DNA of 64,000 nucleotides from a virus. A model generated the notes under the pieces. The model did not search any database and had not been told where the DNA came from. It saw only the letters and a list, made by a program, of their open reading frames with translations. Shown here piece after piece: positions 27,201 to 36,300 of the stretch (position 1 is its first letter; the number at the start of each line of letters is the position of its first letter). A program made the position numbers and the translations under genes. The stretch covers positions 1 to 64,000 of IMG/VR virus record IMGVR_UViG_3300025141_016046. The stretch is one strand, 5' to 3'.

Positions 27201-28780
27201 TAACATAGTGCTCTAAAGAAGCTATTTGATGATCTGGCGCCGCCAATTAAGACCGGAACAAGTGCTGCTATTGACTGTGCTTTTGAAGTAAAATCTTTAG
27301 CAAATGCCTCAAAATTAAAGTCAGTTATTTCCCCACTTGAGGCTTGATCTGATGTTTCTATAAACTCTTGTATCTGGTGAACAAAATCTCCTGCAAATGC
27401 TCCAAATCCATGAATTGCATCTCCAAAAGAGCTGTCAACAGAAAATCTTTCAAATGAAAATATTTTTGTACCATCTTCAATTTGAGGGTTTATCAAAGAA
27501 GCAATAGACTCACCAGCAGGAGCGCTGCTAAATAGAGATCCGCCTATGTCACCAATAAGCTGGTCAACAATTGTCTCTACAGAAGGATTGGTAAATATGC
27601 CAGTAGAATTATCAGATTTGGCTCCAAATTCATCTAGCACATCATGAACGTAGTCAGTCCTCTTTAAAAATGACATGGCTATGTCTCTTGATATAATCTG
27701 AGAAATAATTACCATTCTTTCAGTGAGGCTGAGACCGTAAAGGCTATTGTCAAATATGGCAAAGTCTGATCTTGACACAACTGACCCTCCATCAACTGTC
27801 TCCATAGACTGATTTAGTGAATTCAGGCCACTGATTACTCTCTGAAAGCTTCCGCTGCTTCCATCGTCAAAGACATCGTACGGTGCAAATCCGTTTTCAG
27901 ACGTATCTCTCTCTTCCACGCCTGGGTCAAAGAGCTTAGAGCCATATAAAATACACCTTCTTAGGTCTTGAACTATCTGTGCAACTAATTTTGTGCTAGA
28001 TGAGTTTCTAAACTCATCCTCAGAATATTCCATATCACCTGTAACAAGGTTGTGAAAGTTGTCAACATCAGTTATTCTTCTTGGGCTAAAATCTTGCATG
28101 TCTAAGAATGGAGCAGACCCGCCCCACGATCCAAAGTATGTACTTGTGACAGGAAGCCACTCTGATGGCATCATTGTCTCTCTAATGGAATTAAAGACAT
28201 CAAGAAGGGCATTTTGTGATGCTAGCATGCTAGAATCTGATAGTATCTGTCTAATGTTGAAGCTTAATAGTGACATTCCGGCAAGTGCATCCAGAAAATC
28301 CTGACGGGAGCCGATTGTTATATTTGTTGCTGCTGATGTTGCATTGTCAAACTCTCCATTTTCATTTTTTATAAGCTTAATAAGACAGTTTCTAGCAGCC
28401 TCTTTAGTCAAGCTATCGAGTAGAACATTATAATATATTGCATTATAGACACCCTCATTTACTGAATCATCATCTCCGTACAGTGGGACAAAGTCAATAG
28501 AGGTTATAAGTTCGGGTGCAGACACAGAGAGGCCAACAATAGACGCTGGATTTGTGAATGAGGTAAATACAGCATCAGTCGATCCATCTGTTGCAAAGTT
28601 TGTTGTAGTTCCAAAAGATACACTTCCTTGGGCACCGAGACCAGAAGATGACACTTGATCATCCGACATTGATTTCGCAGGCTTTATAATCGAGCTAATA
28701 ACTCCAAGTGCGACATTTTGAAGAGTTGTAGACGGTAGAGCAAATCCAGAATTTGCCAGTGAATTAAAGGTAATTGTCAT
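24245..28780 (-). CDS. Giant unrecognised virion protein (1511 aa)
   Basis: This is the longest gene in the window, and I recognise no family. The composition is acidic and Ser-rich, with mixed helical regions (for example EEVDSEIDAIQRSYDDFYNL) and strand-like regions. There is no signal peptide, membrane segment or obvious repeat. GGAG stands nine bases ahead of the ATG at 28780. It sits between fibronectin-like structural genes and is almost contiguous with the upstream 981-aa gene (one base apart), so it is probably a late virion protein, perhaps of baseplate or tail periphery. The length would also fit a tape-measure protein, but the sequence lacks the long coiled-coil and hydrophobic pattern usual for that. 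Confidence 0.6.
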   Translation of the reverse strand: MTITFNSLANSGFALPSTTLQNVALGVISSIIKPAKSMSDDQVSSSGLGAQGSVSFGTTTNFATDGSTDAVFTSFTNPASIVGLSVSAPELITSIDFVPLYGDDDSVNEGVYNAIYYNVLLDSLTKEAARNCLIKLIKNENGEFDNATSAATNITIGSRQDFLDALAGMSLLSFNIRQILSDSSMLASQNALLDVFNSIRETMMPSEWLPVTSTYFGSWGGSAPFLDMQDFSPRRITDVDNFHNLVTGDMEYSEDEFRNSSSTKLVAQIVQDLRRCILYGSKLFDPGVEERDTSENGFAPYDVFDDGSSGSFQRVISGLNSLNQSMETVDGGSVVSRSDFAIFDNSLYGLSLTERMVIISQIISRDIAMSFLKRTDYVHDVLDEFGAKSDNSTGIFTNPSVETIVDQLIGDIGGSLFSSAPAGESIASLINPQIEDGTKIFSFERFSVDSSFGDAIHGFGAFAGDFVHQIQEFIETSDQASSGEITDFNFEAFAKDFTSKAQSIAALVPVLIGGARSSNSFFRALCYQLSDYLSDNGFVHDNDVLQSVLSTTGTSWSDVSDQTEQITRDPVDELEFIRLAIFIEAGSNSEIAHLLSQFLDARRLYKKQEDIIKSSISGTGVIEDEDVAEEVDSEIDAIQRSYDDFYNLALELTEKILDVSDAGDGVGILEIQDEAYWSSSGVKRYVAHRTVDNIQVTSEEEDFSTAMTSPKSIIKDRVGLMRSPVGLALLTIDTSTSRGSIFDLPDLTLLRFYSEFVGDDFEGIALTDKDDERIRLVLEEEFRGSDEPIDIITDFRGYTDTLRRRAYCYIIGDLLSSIEITNSGGFQTQVLAGDLSVIPIGQREESAIFQEVTGRSTDGSGPPTKGDLFSRGSPTFIQQASFDAEFYTVLRLDTARTTQLALACAKFSRGGLYSLNDSVNVNGYGTNISNALNSAFGEAYDITIEESIRDIHAGLIKEYTRCEAMSEALVAVGNVINSKYEDILSFTTNPSSHIHYLDYCDLSAKNAVANEGMSISYDDALSAMFSACMTSEAYSLVKNLREGSRTISSAGFFDEDLSEDGKTASSRDLLIPSCEVIPSKILSNRIIPGLGLLQPNPSTHEDGLESGEFSTSKGDPDDDRLEILTVGLPHGLIEKLREEAENYASYDGYEPEDYSSSPHISIKVYKKDLDRGDVVYKPRNYIFDTRLLSSTRTYGGLDPMSSAIDVSAETLAAACDEAWSTSAHDKSALDSGLGAGTGGYQPDGTFPGTSADDSSSESINEKSSTFTGLYPNLTWDFFIQRGDEYNTAPSVTDLGPDANDGPISINADEINRNHLQDYILKEYLKIIGGIDVNERAFPLFEKGCSYASSVDGGGLGTQQADFDFITGYTGNAENLSLSMGVQSSSDGYYNQVRSDILSMVAEGIDAGAFGDLDLATSSSENVASKLRQSFLFSPEKYLNQAFCPTLFERVFCILVDPDGFEIDYEETSEDTVAYLQDGAVYPMTGTTYLSEVFSFFVTVELLPYQSDLDNT

Positions 28781-28781
28781 G

Positions 28782-31727
28782 TTAGAACTCTCCGGTTATT
28801 GAAATGCTTCCTGCAACACTAGTGTTTCCCTGTGTGAGGTCTGATAGTATTGGTGTAATTGAATACTCGACATCGCCCAGGATGCCTTTTTGTGATGTAT
28901 CTGTGAATGTAAAGTTACCAGAATTAGACTGAGCATGGTGCACACCTACTGGTATCGTTACACCATTTCTATTTGCTGTAATTATAAAATGATCAATTGT
29001 ATCTATATTACCTGAAATAAACCATCCAATCTTTACATCTCCCGTGCTTATAGCACTTACAGAAGGCTTCGTGATGCTTATTGACGAGCTAGGTGTTGAA
29101 ACATTTATTGATTTAACGATGCCCGTTTCACCGAGTTCAAAAGAGTTAGAAGCATGATTTGAAACAAGGGCTCCTCCATATGAAAGTGTTCCTTGTCTTA
29201 TTGCTGTCGGAGATGTAAACTTTTCAGAAAAATTTGTATCAAACTTTGTAGAACTTGAAGAAGATGATTTTTCAACTGAAAGAGACGGCATAAAGGAAGC
29301 CTGTTTTAACTCTCTAAATGCCTGTGTTGACTTTAGCTCAGAAAGAATGCCAGTTGTAGTCCTCATAAGAGGTTCTAGCTTATAAATATACTCTGATGCA
29401 GACTTAGGAGAAGGAATTCCCATAGAGGTATCTCCAACATCTTTAAAGTTTCCAGATGTCTTTATCCCAAGATCATACTCAATTCCAGTATTCACATCAA
29501 ATCTCTTAACCCTAAAGACAGAAACACTGCTTAGCTGATCCTTAATATCTGAAATATCCTCACTAAACAAATCTGAAAGATCTAAGTCATCAAGTATGGA
29601 TTTTGTAATATCAGCATCTGACTCTGGAATATTCATTGATGCATTAATCGATATTTCATATCCATCTAATGTGCTACTTCTTCTCACGCTTGGTGGATCT
29701 GCATCAATAGAAACTGAATCTCTGACGATCATTCTTTTTTCAATCGTTGATGCCTCAGATATTCTCTCTACACCTGTATTAAAAACTGCCTTACACCTAT
29801 ACTCATAAACATTTTCTTCAACAACAGATGTATCAGTAATCTGAAAGGTTTTTCCCCTTGATGCAAGGCTGTTTGATCCTGCACTATTGATTGGTATGTA
29901 CTTTCTATCTCTATTTGTTAAATTCTTTCTTAAAAAGTATATTCCAACTGGGTCTCCTGATATTATTTTTGCTTCAACTAGAATGCCTTTATTTGAATTT
30001 TTTGAATTTATAGACATTTCTAAAATCTCATCTTCAACTGGCATATCAATATTTCTTCGACTAGGCTTAACTACAATATCTGAAAATGTTGTCATTTCTC
30101 CAGACGCTGATACCGCAACTGCTCTAATTATTGTGGGATTTCCTGATGCAATGGGATATGATTTAATTACAGGGGCATTTTTTTGTGTTAGGGAGAATCT
30201 ATCAATCTGGTTAAATCCCCCTGATTGAGAAATTTTAGATGGACTTATTGTCTTTTGTAATATGATAATTTTATTAGCATTTTTATCAACTTGCTTTACA
30301 ACCATGTGCATCATAGAGTCTTCTGATTCAGCGGCTGTTATAACAGGTGGAGCTATGACAGTATAGAACTCATTTATATTTTTTTTATGATCTATCACCT
30401 TTGTTTCAGTTTGTATTGTTCTTCCCTCTGAGTCGATTAAATCTATGATAACATTAAACTCACCGGGATTTGATATTTTAGAAGTTGGAACTTGAAAAGA
30501 ATACTCAAAATCTGTATCTTCGGTTGTAGTTTCAGATATAGAAGTAACCGATAACATGCTAGGAAGATCTGAAATTGACTCTTGCGATACTGGTGATATA
30601 TTTACAAACTTACTTCTAAGGGAGTTAGATATCTGATTTAGATCATCACTGTTTAATGATTTTACCTGACTATAAGATGTATTTAATGGGCTCATCCTCC
30701 TAGACGTTCCCTCATAATTGTCTCTAGCAGTGTTTATAAAGTCTGATATTGACATTGAAACAATCTGAGAAGCAGCTACACCATATTTTGATATTGCTGA
30801 CATTGCAGCAACCTGTGGATCTTTTTCAATTGACGAGACCCCTGTCTGTCCAATTGATGCCCTTTCAAGAACACCAGATAGTTCATCTTGAGATGTTGAC
30901 TGGCTAATATTTGAAGGCGTAACAGAAGATTCAACAACTTCTCCAGTTAGTGGATCTACATTATACTCAACTGCATTTTGACCAATATTTGTACTATTGC
31001 TCGTACTTTCTCTTTGAACAAGAACAGTATCTAAAACAGGTATAGTGGATTCAGACTTTCCATTATTTGATCTTGATATTCTTCTTTTTTGTAATGTAAA
31101 TTTCACACCACCATCAAAAAATATTTCACTAGTAGTAGCACTTAAAGAGATAGAGTCTCCTGTACCTGATGTGATTGAGTTTAGCATCTTTGATCTAGCT
31201 AGCTCTTTTTTTGAAAGATCGCTTATAAAGGAGTCGATTGATCTAGTCTCACTTGCAATTTCTTGAAGAGATTCTTGTTCACTATTTTCACTAATGGATT
31301 CTTTTAATTGAATATGACTTTTTAATAGAGCTTTAGATATAGAATTATTTTTTGAAAAATTAACCTTTTTATTGTCACTGGTCGTTGTACCTCCAGAAAA
31401 ATAGCTTAAGCTGCTTGATTTTGACTCACTACTTTGAGATGATCTCTCCTCTAGTGACGAGAACCCTCTTGTGTTTAAAGATAGGATTGGACTATTATCT
31501 CCAGAAGCAATTTTTTCAAAATCATTAGTAGGGCGTGTTAGTGTTTCTGGCTGAATTGATACTTTCACGCTTACAGCATCATTGTTTAGTAGCTCATTTG
31601 TTATTGCTGTGAATGATATCTTATAGTTAAACACTATATCACCAGTTGAAGTTTTTTCTGAAGATTCAATTGTAGAAGATACACTTCCGCCGTTTATTGC
31701 AGAAATTGTGGGTAATTGAACTTTCAT
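28782..31727 (-). CDS. Large virion protein with fibronectin-III-like regions (981 aa)
   Basis: A probable tail-surface protein. The first about 300 residues are Ser/Thr/Asn-rich and look disordered, with a helical patch. From about residue 420 beta-rich units appear with a fibronectin-III-like look (APPVITAAESED, IIRAVAVSASGEMT, VYEYRCKAVFNTG), and the last about 90 residues form another such unit (DVKIGWFISGNIDTIDHF ... EYSITPIL). I choose the ATG at 31727 because GAGGAA stands upstream of it and the preceding gene ends just before; a longer TTG reading (31754) would overlap that gene. The substrate or partner is unknown. Confidence 0.65.
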   Translation of the reverse strand: MKVQLPTISAINGGSVSSTIESSEKTSTGDIVFNYKISFTAITNELLNNDAVSVKVSIQPETLTRPTNDFEKIASGDNSPILSLNTRGFSSLEERSSQSSESKSSSLSYFSGGTTTSDNKKVNFSKNNSISKALLKSHIQLKESISENSEQESLQEIASETRSIDSFISDLSKKELARSKMLNSITSGTGDSISLSATTSEIFFDGGVKFTLQKRRISRSNNGKSESTIPVLDTVLVQRESTSNSTNIGQNAVEYNVDPLTGEVVESSVTPSNISQSTSQDELSGVLERASIGQTGVSSIEKDPQVAAMSAISKYGVAASQIVSMSISDFINTARDNYEGTSRRMSPLNTSYSQVKSLNSDDLNQISNSLRSKFVNISPVSQESISDLPSMLSVTSISETTTEDTDFEYSFQVPTSKISNPGEFNVIIDLIDSEGRTIQTETKVIDHKKNINEFYTVIAPPVITAAESEDSMMHMVVKQVDKNANKIIILQKTISPSKISQSGGFNQIDRFSLTQKNAPVIKSYPIASGNPTIIRAVAVSASGEMTTFSDIVVKPSRRNIDMPVEDEILEMSINSKNSNKGILVEAKIISGDPVGIYFLRKNLTNRDRKYIPINSAGSNSLASRGKTFQITDTSVVEENVYEYRCKAVFNTGVERISEASTIEKRMIVRDSVSIDADPPSVRRSSTLDGYEISINASMNIPESDADITKSILDDLDLSDLFSEDISDIKDQLSSVSVFRVKRFDVNTGIEYDLGIKTSGNFKDVGDTSMGIPSPKSASEYIYKLEPLMRTTTGILSELKSTQAFRELKQASFMPSLSVEKSSSSSSTKFDTNFSEKFTSPTAIRQGTLSYGGALVSNHASNSFELGETGIVKSINVSTPSSSISITKPSVSAISTGDVKIGWFISGNIDTIDHFIITANRNGVTIPVGVHHAQSNSGNFTFTDTSQKGILGDVEYSITPILSDLTQGNTSVAGSISITGEF

Positions 31728-31731
31728 ACCA

Positions 31732-32709
31732 TTATTCCTCTGACTGTCTGTCAAATATCATTGTGAACATGTTGATAAATGTTGGCTGTCCGACACTATC
31801 AATAAAAACCTTTCCAACAAAGAACACATGCTTTGGTGAACCATCATCAAGAAGAAAAATACCATAGTCTATCACATCAAGCTTTTTTAATCTTGTGTCA
31901 ACAATCCCGCCTGTCTCAAAAAATTGACACATCATATTTGATGAAAAGCTTGTATTTGTAAACTTAACAGTCTTATACTGGGGTATATATTCTTCACTTG
32001 GATACCCTGGCCATACTTTTTGAAATAAGTCATACCAGTCACTAGGCCTACTTTGATTGAGATCTGTGTATTCTCCAAAGTCTTTTTCAGATCCTGTGTC
32101 AGATTTATCTGCTGCAACAACAGGAGGTAAAAATTTAAAATTTTCAATGTGGCCAAGCCTATAATCCATAAATAGAGGCTCAACTGTATCAAGGCTTATT
32201 GTAGCACCATCAGGATCTGCAAACGGAGACTCATTGCTAATAGAAAAATCTATAAAGTCAATATCTGTATTGAACTCATTGTCACCAAGAAATGTCTTAG
32301 ATGCAATTGTCTGAAGGTTTTTAAAATTATCAATAGACGAGGAAAGAACTCCATCTACTAGACTTGAAAATACTGACCCGCTAGAGACAGAATCAAGCCT
32401 TCTATTGCCAGAGCCTTGAAAGAGCGTTCCATCAGAGCTAACTTCAATGTCACCGCCATTAAATGCAACTAAATTACCAGAATCATCAGTTTCAAATGTA
32501 ATCTGATCTCTAGGAAGGCTTACTGCCTCAAAAAATATTCTATCTGATGCGTCTGCAGATCCACTAGCAATATCTCCCTGATAGAAGGTATGACCATCGG
32601 TAAATGTTGCAAATTCAATTCTAAGCTTTCCAGATGTAATCTGACGCTTTCCCTCTTCTGTAAGGGTAACATCCATAATTCTAAGCTTGTTATCTAAAAT
32701 TCCAGCCAC
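31732..32709 (-). CDS. Phage structural protein with LTEEGKR-type N-terminus (325 aa)
   Basis: The N-terminus (ILDNKLRIMDVTLTEEGKR, then LRIEFATFTDG) resembles that of the 235-aa protein at 21408-22115, and both belong to a pattern known to me only from uncharacterised phage structural proteins. The rest is Asp/Ser/Phe-rich with a strand-like C-terminus (KHVFFVGKVFIDS and PTFINMFTMIFD). The start is a GTG at 32709 with GAGGTG upstream. It lies between surface-protein genes, so an adaptor or connector in a tail or fibre complex is likely. Confidence 0.7.
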   Translation of the reverse strand: MAGILDNKLRIMDVTLTEEGKRQITSGKLRIEFATFTDGHTFYQGDIASGSADASDRIFFEAVSLPRDQITFETDDSGNLVAFNGGDIEVSSDGTLFQGSGNRRLDSVSSGSVFSSLVDGVLSSSIDNFKNLQTIASKTFLGDNEFNTDIDFIDFSISNESPFADPDGATISLDTVEPLFMDYRLGHIENFKFLPPVVAADKSDTGSEKDFGEYTDLNQSRPSDWYDLFQKVWPGYPSEEYIPQYKTVKFTNTSFSSNMMCQFFETGGIVDTRLKKLDVIDYGIFLLDDGSPKHVFFVGKVFIDSVGQPTFINMFTMIFDRQSEE

Positions 32710-32728
32710 AGCTGCACCTCTTCACTAA

Positions 32729-33340
32729 TTATGTGTTTGTGTCATATTCCCACACACAAGTCATCCTAACTTTTCCAGAAGTACTAGCATATGGATCAAT
32801 TGATACAGCAACAGTATCTCCTGAGCTAAATGTCGAACTAGAAAAAGATACAGTTTTTGCTGTATTTGCAGCCGTTAGAGCCTTTGTCTTTGACTCTGTA
32901 GCTGATGCACTTACACTTTCAGTTCCGTCTGTACCTTTATGAAAGGCGATAGTTGTTGCGTGTCCAGGCAAAGAACCCCACGCAACATTTACCTTTATGA
33001 TCACCTTTTTAAGCTGACCGTCATGAGGCGCTTGAAATCCCACCTGTTGATCAGTTACAGTAGTAGTTTCTGTGGTTGTATTTATTGGAACATAGCTAAC
33101 ACTTGTAGATGCTATTGTAAAGTTATGATGTGTATAGTGATGTATCTTTCCGTTAATATTGTCAGTTACCTTGAGACTTCCTGAAACTATGTTGACATGA
33201 TTGAACTCTTCATCATCTAATCCAATCTGGATACGATTTGGAAATATTGTTACATCTACATTGCCTTCATCAGATCCCGATCTTACAGTAATAGATTCTG
33301 CTTTTCTAAGATCATCTGCTGTCAGGTCTGTTGTTGCCAT
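32729..33340 (-). CDS. Small Thr/Ser-rich beta protein, possible fibre or knob component (203 aa)
   Basis: The sequence is dominated by Thr, Ser, Val and Gly with alternating hydrophobic residues, as in a beta-sandwich. Segments such as GKIHHYTHHNFTIAST and GQLKKVIIKVNVAWGSLPG look like strands, and the C-terminus ends in VRMTCVWEYDTN. There are no catalytic motifs. Size and composition fit a fibre-tip, collar or decoration protein. The gene is within the surface-protein cluster and closely spaced with both neighbours. The specific role is unknown. Confidence 0.6.
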   Translation of the reverse strand: MATTDLTADDLRKAESITVRSGSDEGNVDVTIFPNRIQIGLDDEEFNHVNIVSGSLKVTDNINGKIHHYTHHNFTIASTSVSYVPINTTTETTTVTDQQVGFQAPHDGQLKKVIIKVNVAWGSLPGHATTIAFHKGTDGTESVSASATESKTKALTAANTAKTVSFSSSTFSSGDTVAVSIDPYASTSGKVRMTCVWEYDTNT

Positions 33341-33349
33341 GTCTTATTT

Positions 33350-36300
33350 CTACTTTTTACCAGGGCTAAGAGAAGGAGTCTGCGTTGCTACCCTGACTGA
33401 GGTTGAAAGGTCTGTGCCCTTTACAATTGCAACAGTCTTAAGTGTCGCTGGGTTTGTAATATTGACTATATCACCATCAAAATATGGAATAGATGAGGTT
33501 GAAGCAAAGCTCATATTAGAGCATGTTGTTAGATAGGGATCAACTTCATCATTTGAGCTGGGAGATGTAAATCTACAAAAAACAACTGGGTCACTAATGC
33601 TGGTTTTTGTTCTTCCACCGATGGCAAGAACCTCATGATCAGACAGGAATGGTTCAAAAAATCTTCCATCTTTTCTTTGCTCGAGCATATCTCTAAATTG
33701 TCCGAATCTATCTCTTCTAAACACAGCTGTTGGACACTCTGGAGTTATATTTTGAATTCCGTATCTATACCCTGTTGATCCAGATCCCTGAGGTGCTGCA
33801 TGTGAAAATGAATCTACAGTATACTCAAATGTCTCAGCTTTGTGCCAGGGAGTATAGTATGTAGTAGATGTTCCCCCTTTAAATCCTACTTGAAAAAGAA
33901 CCTGCTTAATTTGAAGCTGTGAACTTTGTCCATAGAGATAGCTTGAACCGATAGTAGATCCAGGTATTTGACCGTATACTTGCATATTTGTTTCATCTGT
34001 TAGCTTTCTTGTTGGATTTCCAACATAAGGAAATGGCATTCTGCTATTTCCAGCTTCTACGTAAAAGTCTGGCGGATTAAAAAGAATTGTTGACATAGAT
34101 CCAGTTGATTGAATCTTTTCAAAACCCTCAGCTCTTTTTGCATATTCCTGAATGTCTGGCATAAGAGTGTCATAGTATCTATTGCTGTAGTCTATGCTTG
34201 TAACTGATCGCTGAAATGATCCTGCTCTGTTTGGAGCTGTCCCTCTAGTGAAACTTCCTGCAACACCTCTGACTGATGAGTTGAGATTGCTACTAAACTC
34301 ACTAGTTACATCATTGTGAGGATATTCACTCGACACCATGGCACCTGTAACATAATTGTCAACATAGGTTCCAGCATTAGCTGCCTCAGATGAAATATCC
34401 CACTGATCAACAATCGGCTCAAATATTGCCTCATGAATAGCGTCAGATGAAAGAGGCTGATTGAGTGAGTGATGATGTTCCACCTCATCCTTTACCAGAG
34501 AGCCGTAAAATATAACTATCTGTCTTTCTTTCGATTGGAACAGTTCCAGGTAAGAACCTGTTAGTGAATTCTGACCTCCGAAACCACCTCCACTATTTCC
34601 AGAACCTGTTAGCTCAGAAACATTTCCTGGTGCTATCGCTGCTTCCATCCCAAAGACTATCTCATCTTCAGGAAAGAGAAGATAGGGTGAAACTGCAGAC
34701 TGATTTCTATTTGGGGTATTTGCCAGTCCAGCTTCTGCAGCTGAATTAGATCCAAACACTGTCCTAGAAGATTCTAGCGGCCCCATGGGCTTAGTTGTTC
34801 TAGGGTCAACAGCTGCTATGGAAAGATTTCTTGCAGCAAATGTTTCATTTAAAAATCCTGTGGAAGAACCTCCTGCAACATGCTCCTCATAGTATTGTCT
34901 GAATGTAAATCCAGCATTTCCGCCGTAAGATGCGTCAATTCCTACCTTTCCTGTATACTGTGAGGGGTATACCTTATCATAGTCAAATGCTCCGCTTATA
35001 CTCCCTGGAACCTTTCTTAATCCATCATGCATAAACGGGTTTATGGATGTCCCACCCGGCCAGTAGTGATAGACTGCCTTGGGAGTAGTTGTTGTCTTAT
35101 CAGCCTGGATTGTATCTCCCGGCAAGACAGACCTTCCCTTAAATCCCTTTCCTGCAACTGCCGGCTGGAGTTCTAGCTTTAAAGACCCTGTGTATTGAAG
35201 AACTAGCTGTCCTGCATACGGAGCTTGTTCTATTCCAAAATCATGTGAAAAAGCTGGAGAATTAATTGGTGCGTAAGTATAATGACCGTCAGTGCTTCTA
35301 TCTTGGGCGGCACCCGCCATGGTAAAGCAGTGACTGTTGTAAAATGACATAACACCGCTGCAAACTAAGAACCTTTGACTTCCTGAGACATCTGCTGCTG
35401 AGTCTACTCTAAACGCCTTAGATGGTGTAGGTGTGCTTGCACCTCCTCCCTTAAAGCTTCCACTTATATTTGCTCTCTCCTGCCTGTAGATAAAGAACAC
35501 ATAGTCATCTTGATGTCGATTAGCTGCTCCCTCTCTAGGTCTAGGGTGAACTCTCTGTGCCCTTCCCTCCATCTTAACGACAACCTTCTCCAGCAAAAAT
35601 GGATGAGAAATGTAGTCAGACATTCTAATTGTATTGCTGCTTGTAGCATGGTATATCGTCTTAAAGGGTGCAAATGATGTAATTGTAGGTGATCCGATAA
35701 GATGATACATTGACGACCTAAGCAAGGGAGCTAGACCTTGGTCGTGTGAGCTAGTAGCACTAAGAACGCTGTCTGTAATTACCTGGTGGTTACAAGGTAC
35801 AAACTGTTGTGGGTACGTATTTGTACCTGATGTGCATGAGTTTATATCAGTGTTTCCGCCCTTGATGGCATAATCATACCTTATAGGCTGACCCGTAAGA
35901 GGGTCAGTAAGTCCAATCTGATCCCACTTTCTATCGACATTATTCCAATATGCAAAGCCTGTCTTAGAGGGTTTTGTACTTGAAAGAGTTGGCTCTAAAA
36001 GAACATTTCTCTTTCTGTTTGCTCTCGTAAGAGTTAGAGGTGCTGACTCATCTCCTGTCGGAGTTATATCAAAGAATATGGAGGTCTTGCTCTTTAAGGG
36101 CGAGGTAAATCCATCCATAATCTCTCTCTTGGTTCCTGTTAAATAGAAGTCAGTGTCCTGGAGAGGTATAAGACTATCATCATATGGACCAAGAGATTCA
36201 CCAGGTGTAAACTGAACACGTTTGTCAGATACTCCCTTTCTTAGCTCTCTTGTGACAGTGCCTAGTGAGCTTGTCGGATATATAAAGTTTGTCGAGTCAA

